Source: Endomicrobium sp. (GTDB lineage Bacteria; Elusimicrobiota; Endomicrobiia; Endomicrobiales; Endomicrobiaceae). From it: a stretch of DNA of 5,684 nt. The notes beneath the pieces are model-generated. The model ran no database searches. It worked only from the letters and a program-made list of their open reading frames with translations, and was not told where the DNA came from. Both the position numbers and the translations under genes were made by a program. This document shows, in pieces, positions 5,306-5,684 of the stretch. Location: NCBI GenBank assembly GCA_031277075.1, contig JAISLV010000061.1, forward strand, positions 1 through 5,684, in the 5' to 3' direction. The first letter of the stretch is position 1, and each line of letters starts with the position of its first letter.

Positions 5306-5684
5306 CTAAAGAGTCATTAAGAAAATCGCCGCCGTTATTATGAGGTCTAAACTGAAATTGAGATAATAGTAATGCTCGTCGTCTACATATCGGTATCCTA
5401 CTTCGGCAAATGTGTCAAAACGAAGGCTTGATTTCTCTCTGCCTACATAAACAAATCTCCAGCCTGCGCTAAGAGCTATATCCGACGTATCAAGCAAACC
5501 GTTTTTATCGTAAGTAAAATAGTTAATAGACGCAAAAGGAACCATCATTGCGGTTTTTTTGGATTTTGGGAAAGGGTTCCAGTAAATGTCGGCGTTTAAT
5601 ATGCTGATATCTTCAACAGAGCGGTTTTTTTCTCCAAATGCCATAAAATGAAACGGGCTTAATTTCAAGCCCAAATTTGTGCGC
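5306..5684 (-). CDS. Outer-membrane beta-barrel-like protein, 5' end cut by window edge
   Basis: The frame is open through the right edge; the in-window TTG at 5674 is probably not the real start. About 125 residues of the C-terminal part are visible. They show alternating polar/hydrophobic strands rich in aromatic residues and short turns: 'ISILNADIYWNPF', 'VPFASINYFTYDKNG', 'DIALSAGWRFVYVG', 'SSLRFDTFAEVGYRYVDDEHYYYL'. This is typical of the last strands of an outer-membrane barrel. No specific family is recognised. The normal frame ends in a hydrophobic 'IITAAIFLMTL', unlike the usual aromatic terminal residue. A +1 frame starting near 5360 instead reads FQFRPHNNGG and ends at 5283, so a frameshift near the end is possible. 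Function unknown. Confidence 0.55.
   Translation of the reverse strand, partial: RTNLGLKLSPFHFMAFGEKNRSVEDISILNADIYWNPFPKSKKTAMMVPFASINYFTYDKNGLLDTSDIALSAGWRFVYVGREKSSLRFDTFAEVGYRYVDDEHYYYLNFSLDLIITAAIFLMTL

Noticed and set aside
1..5684. CRISPR array, tRNA or rRNA genes
   Set aside because: No regularly spaced direct repeats and no cloverleaf or rRNA-like sequence were seen on either strand.

Overview
This AT-rich window comes from a bacterium with an outer membrane, because it encodes a beta-barrel-like surface protein and a likely secreted, possibly lipid-anchored, carbohydrate-binding protein. The organism cannot be fixed from the sequence. A spirochaete of the Treponema type, perhaps gut-associated, is my best guess. 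It rests on recalled similarity of the intergenic repeats and on the loose lipobox, so confidence is low.

Layout from left to right. (1) Positions 2-733, plus strand: the nearly complete 3' part of a carbohydrate-binding family 9-like (CBM9/DOMON-type) exported protein. (2) Positions 727-849: a start-less open frame that reads like the tail of a lost gene. (3) Positions 844-3131, minus strand: a compact Type II restriction-modification cassette. A putative N4-cytosine (beta-class) DNA methyltransferase with an N-terminal HEAT-repeat solenoid is followed, with a 4-base ATGA overlap, by a CfrBI-family PD-(D/E)XK endonuclease. (4) Positions 3132-3462: a regulatory region with two good minus-strand promoters, a structured leader and an operator-like inverted repeat. 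(5) Positions 3463-4896, minus strand: a 12-helix amino acid permease of the AroP/PheP type. (6) Positions 4897-5305: its upstream region, dominated by a 178-bp element bounded by 16-bp inverted repeats. (7) Positions 5306-5684, minus strand: the 3' end of an outer-membrane-like protein, possibly frameshifted near its end.

The methyltransferase and endonuclease form a self-contained system: the methylase is translated first and protects host DNA, and the endonuclease is coupled to it. No controller (C) protein, specificity subunit or CRISPR array is visible. The cassette looks more AT-rich than the permease beside it and sits next to a gene scrap, which fits horizontal acquisition between two host metabolic or surface genes.

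The most interesting points are the HEAT-repeat/methyltransferase fusion, the two-promoter structured leader in front of it, and the inverted-repeat-bounded element upstream of the permease, which shares a 12-base motif with that leader. I see no tRNA or rRNA gene, transposase, integrase or convincing Rho-independent terminator.
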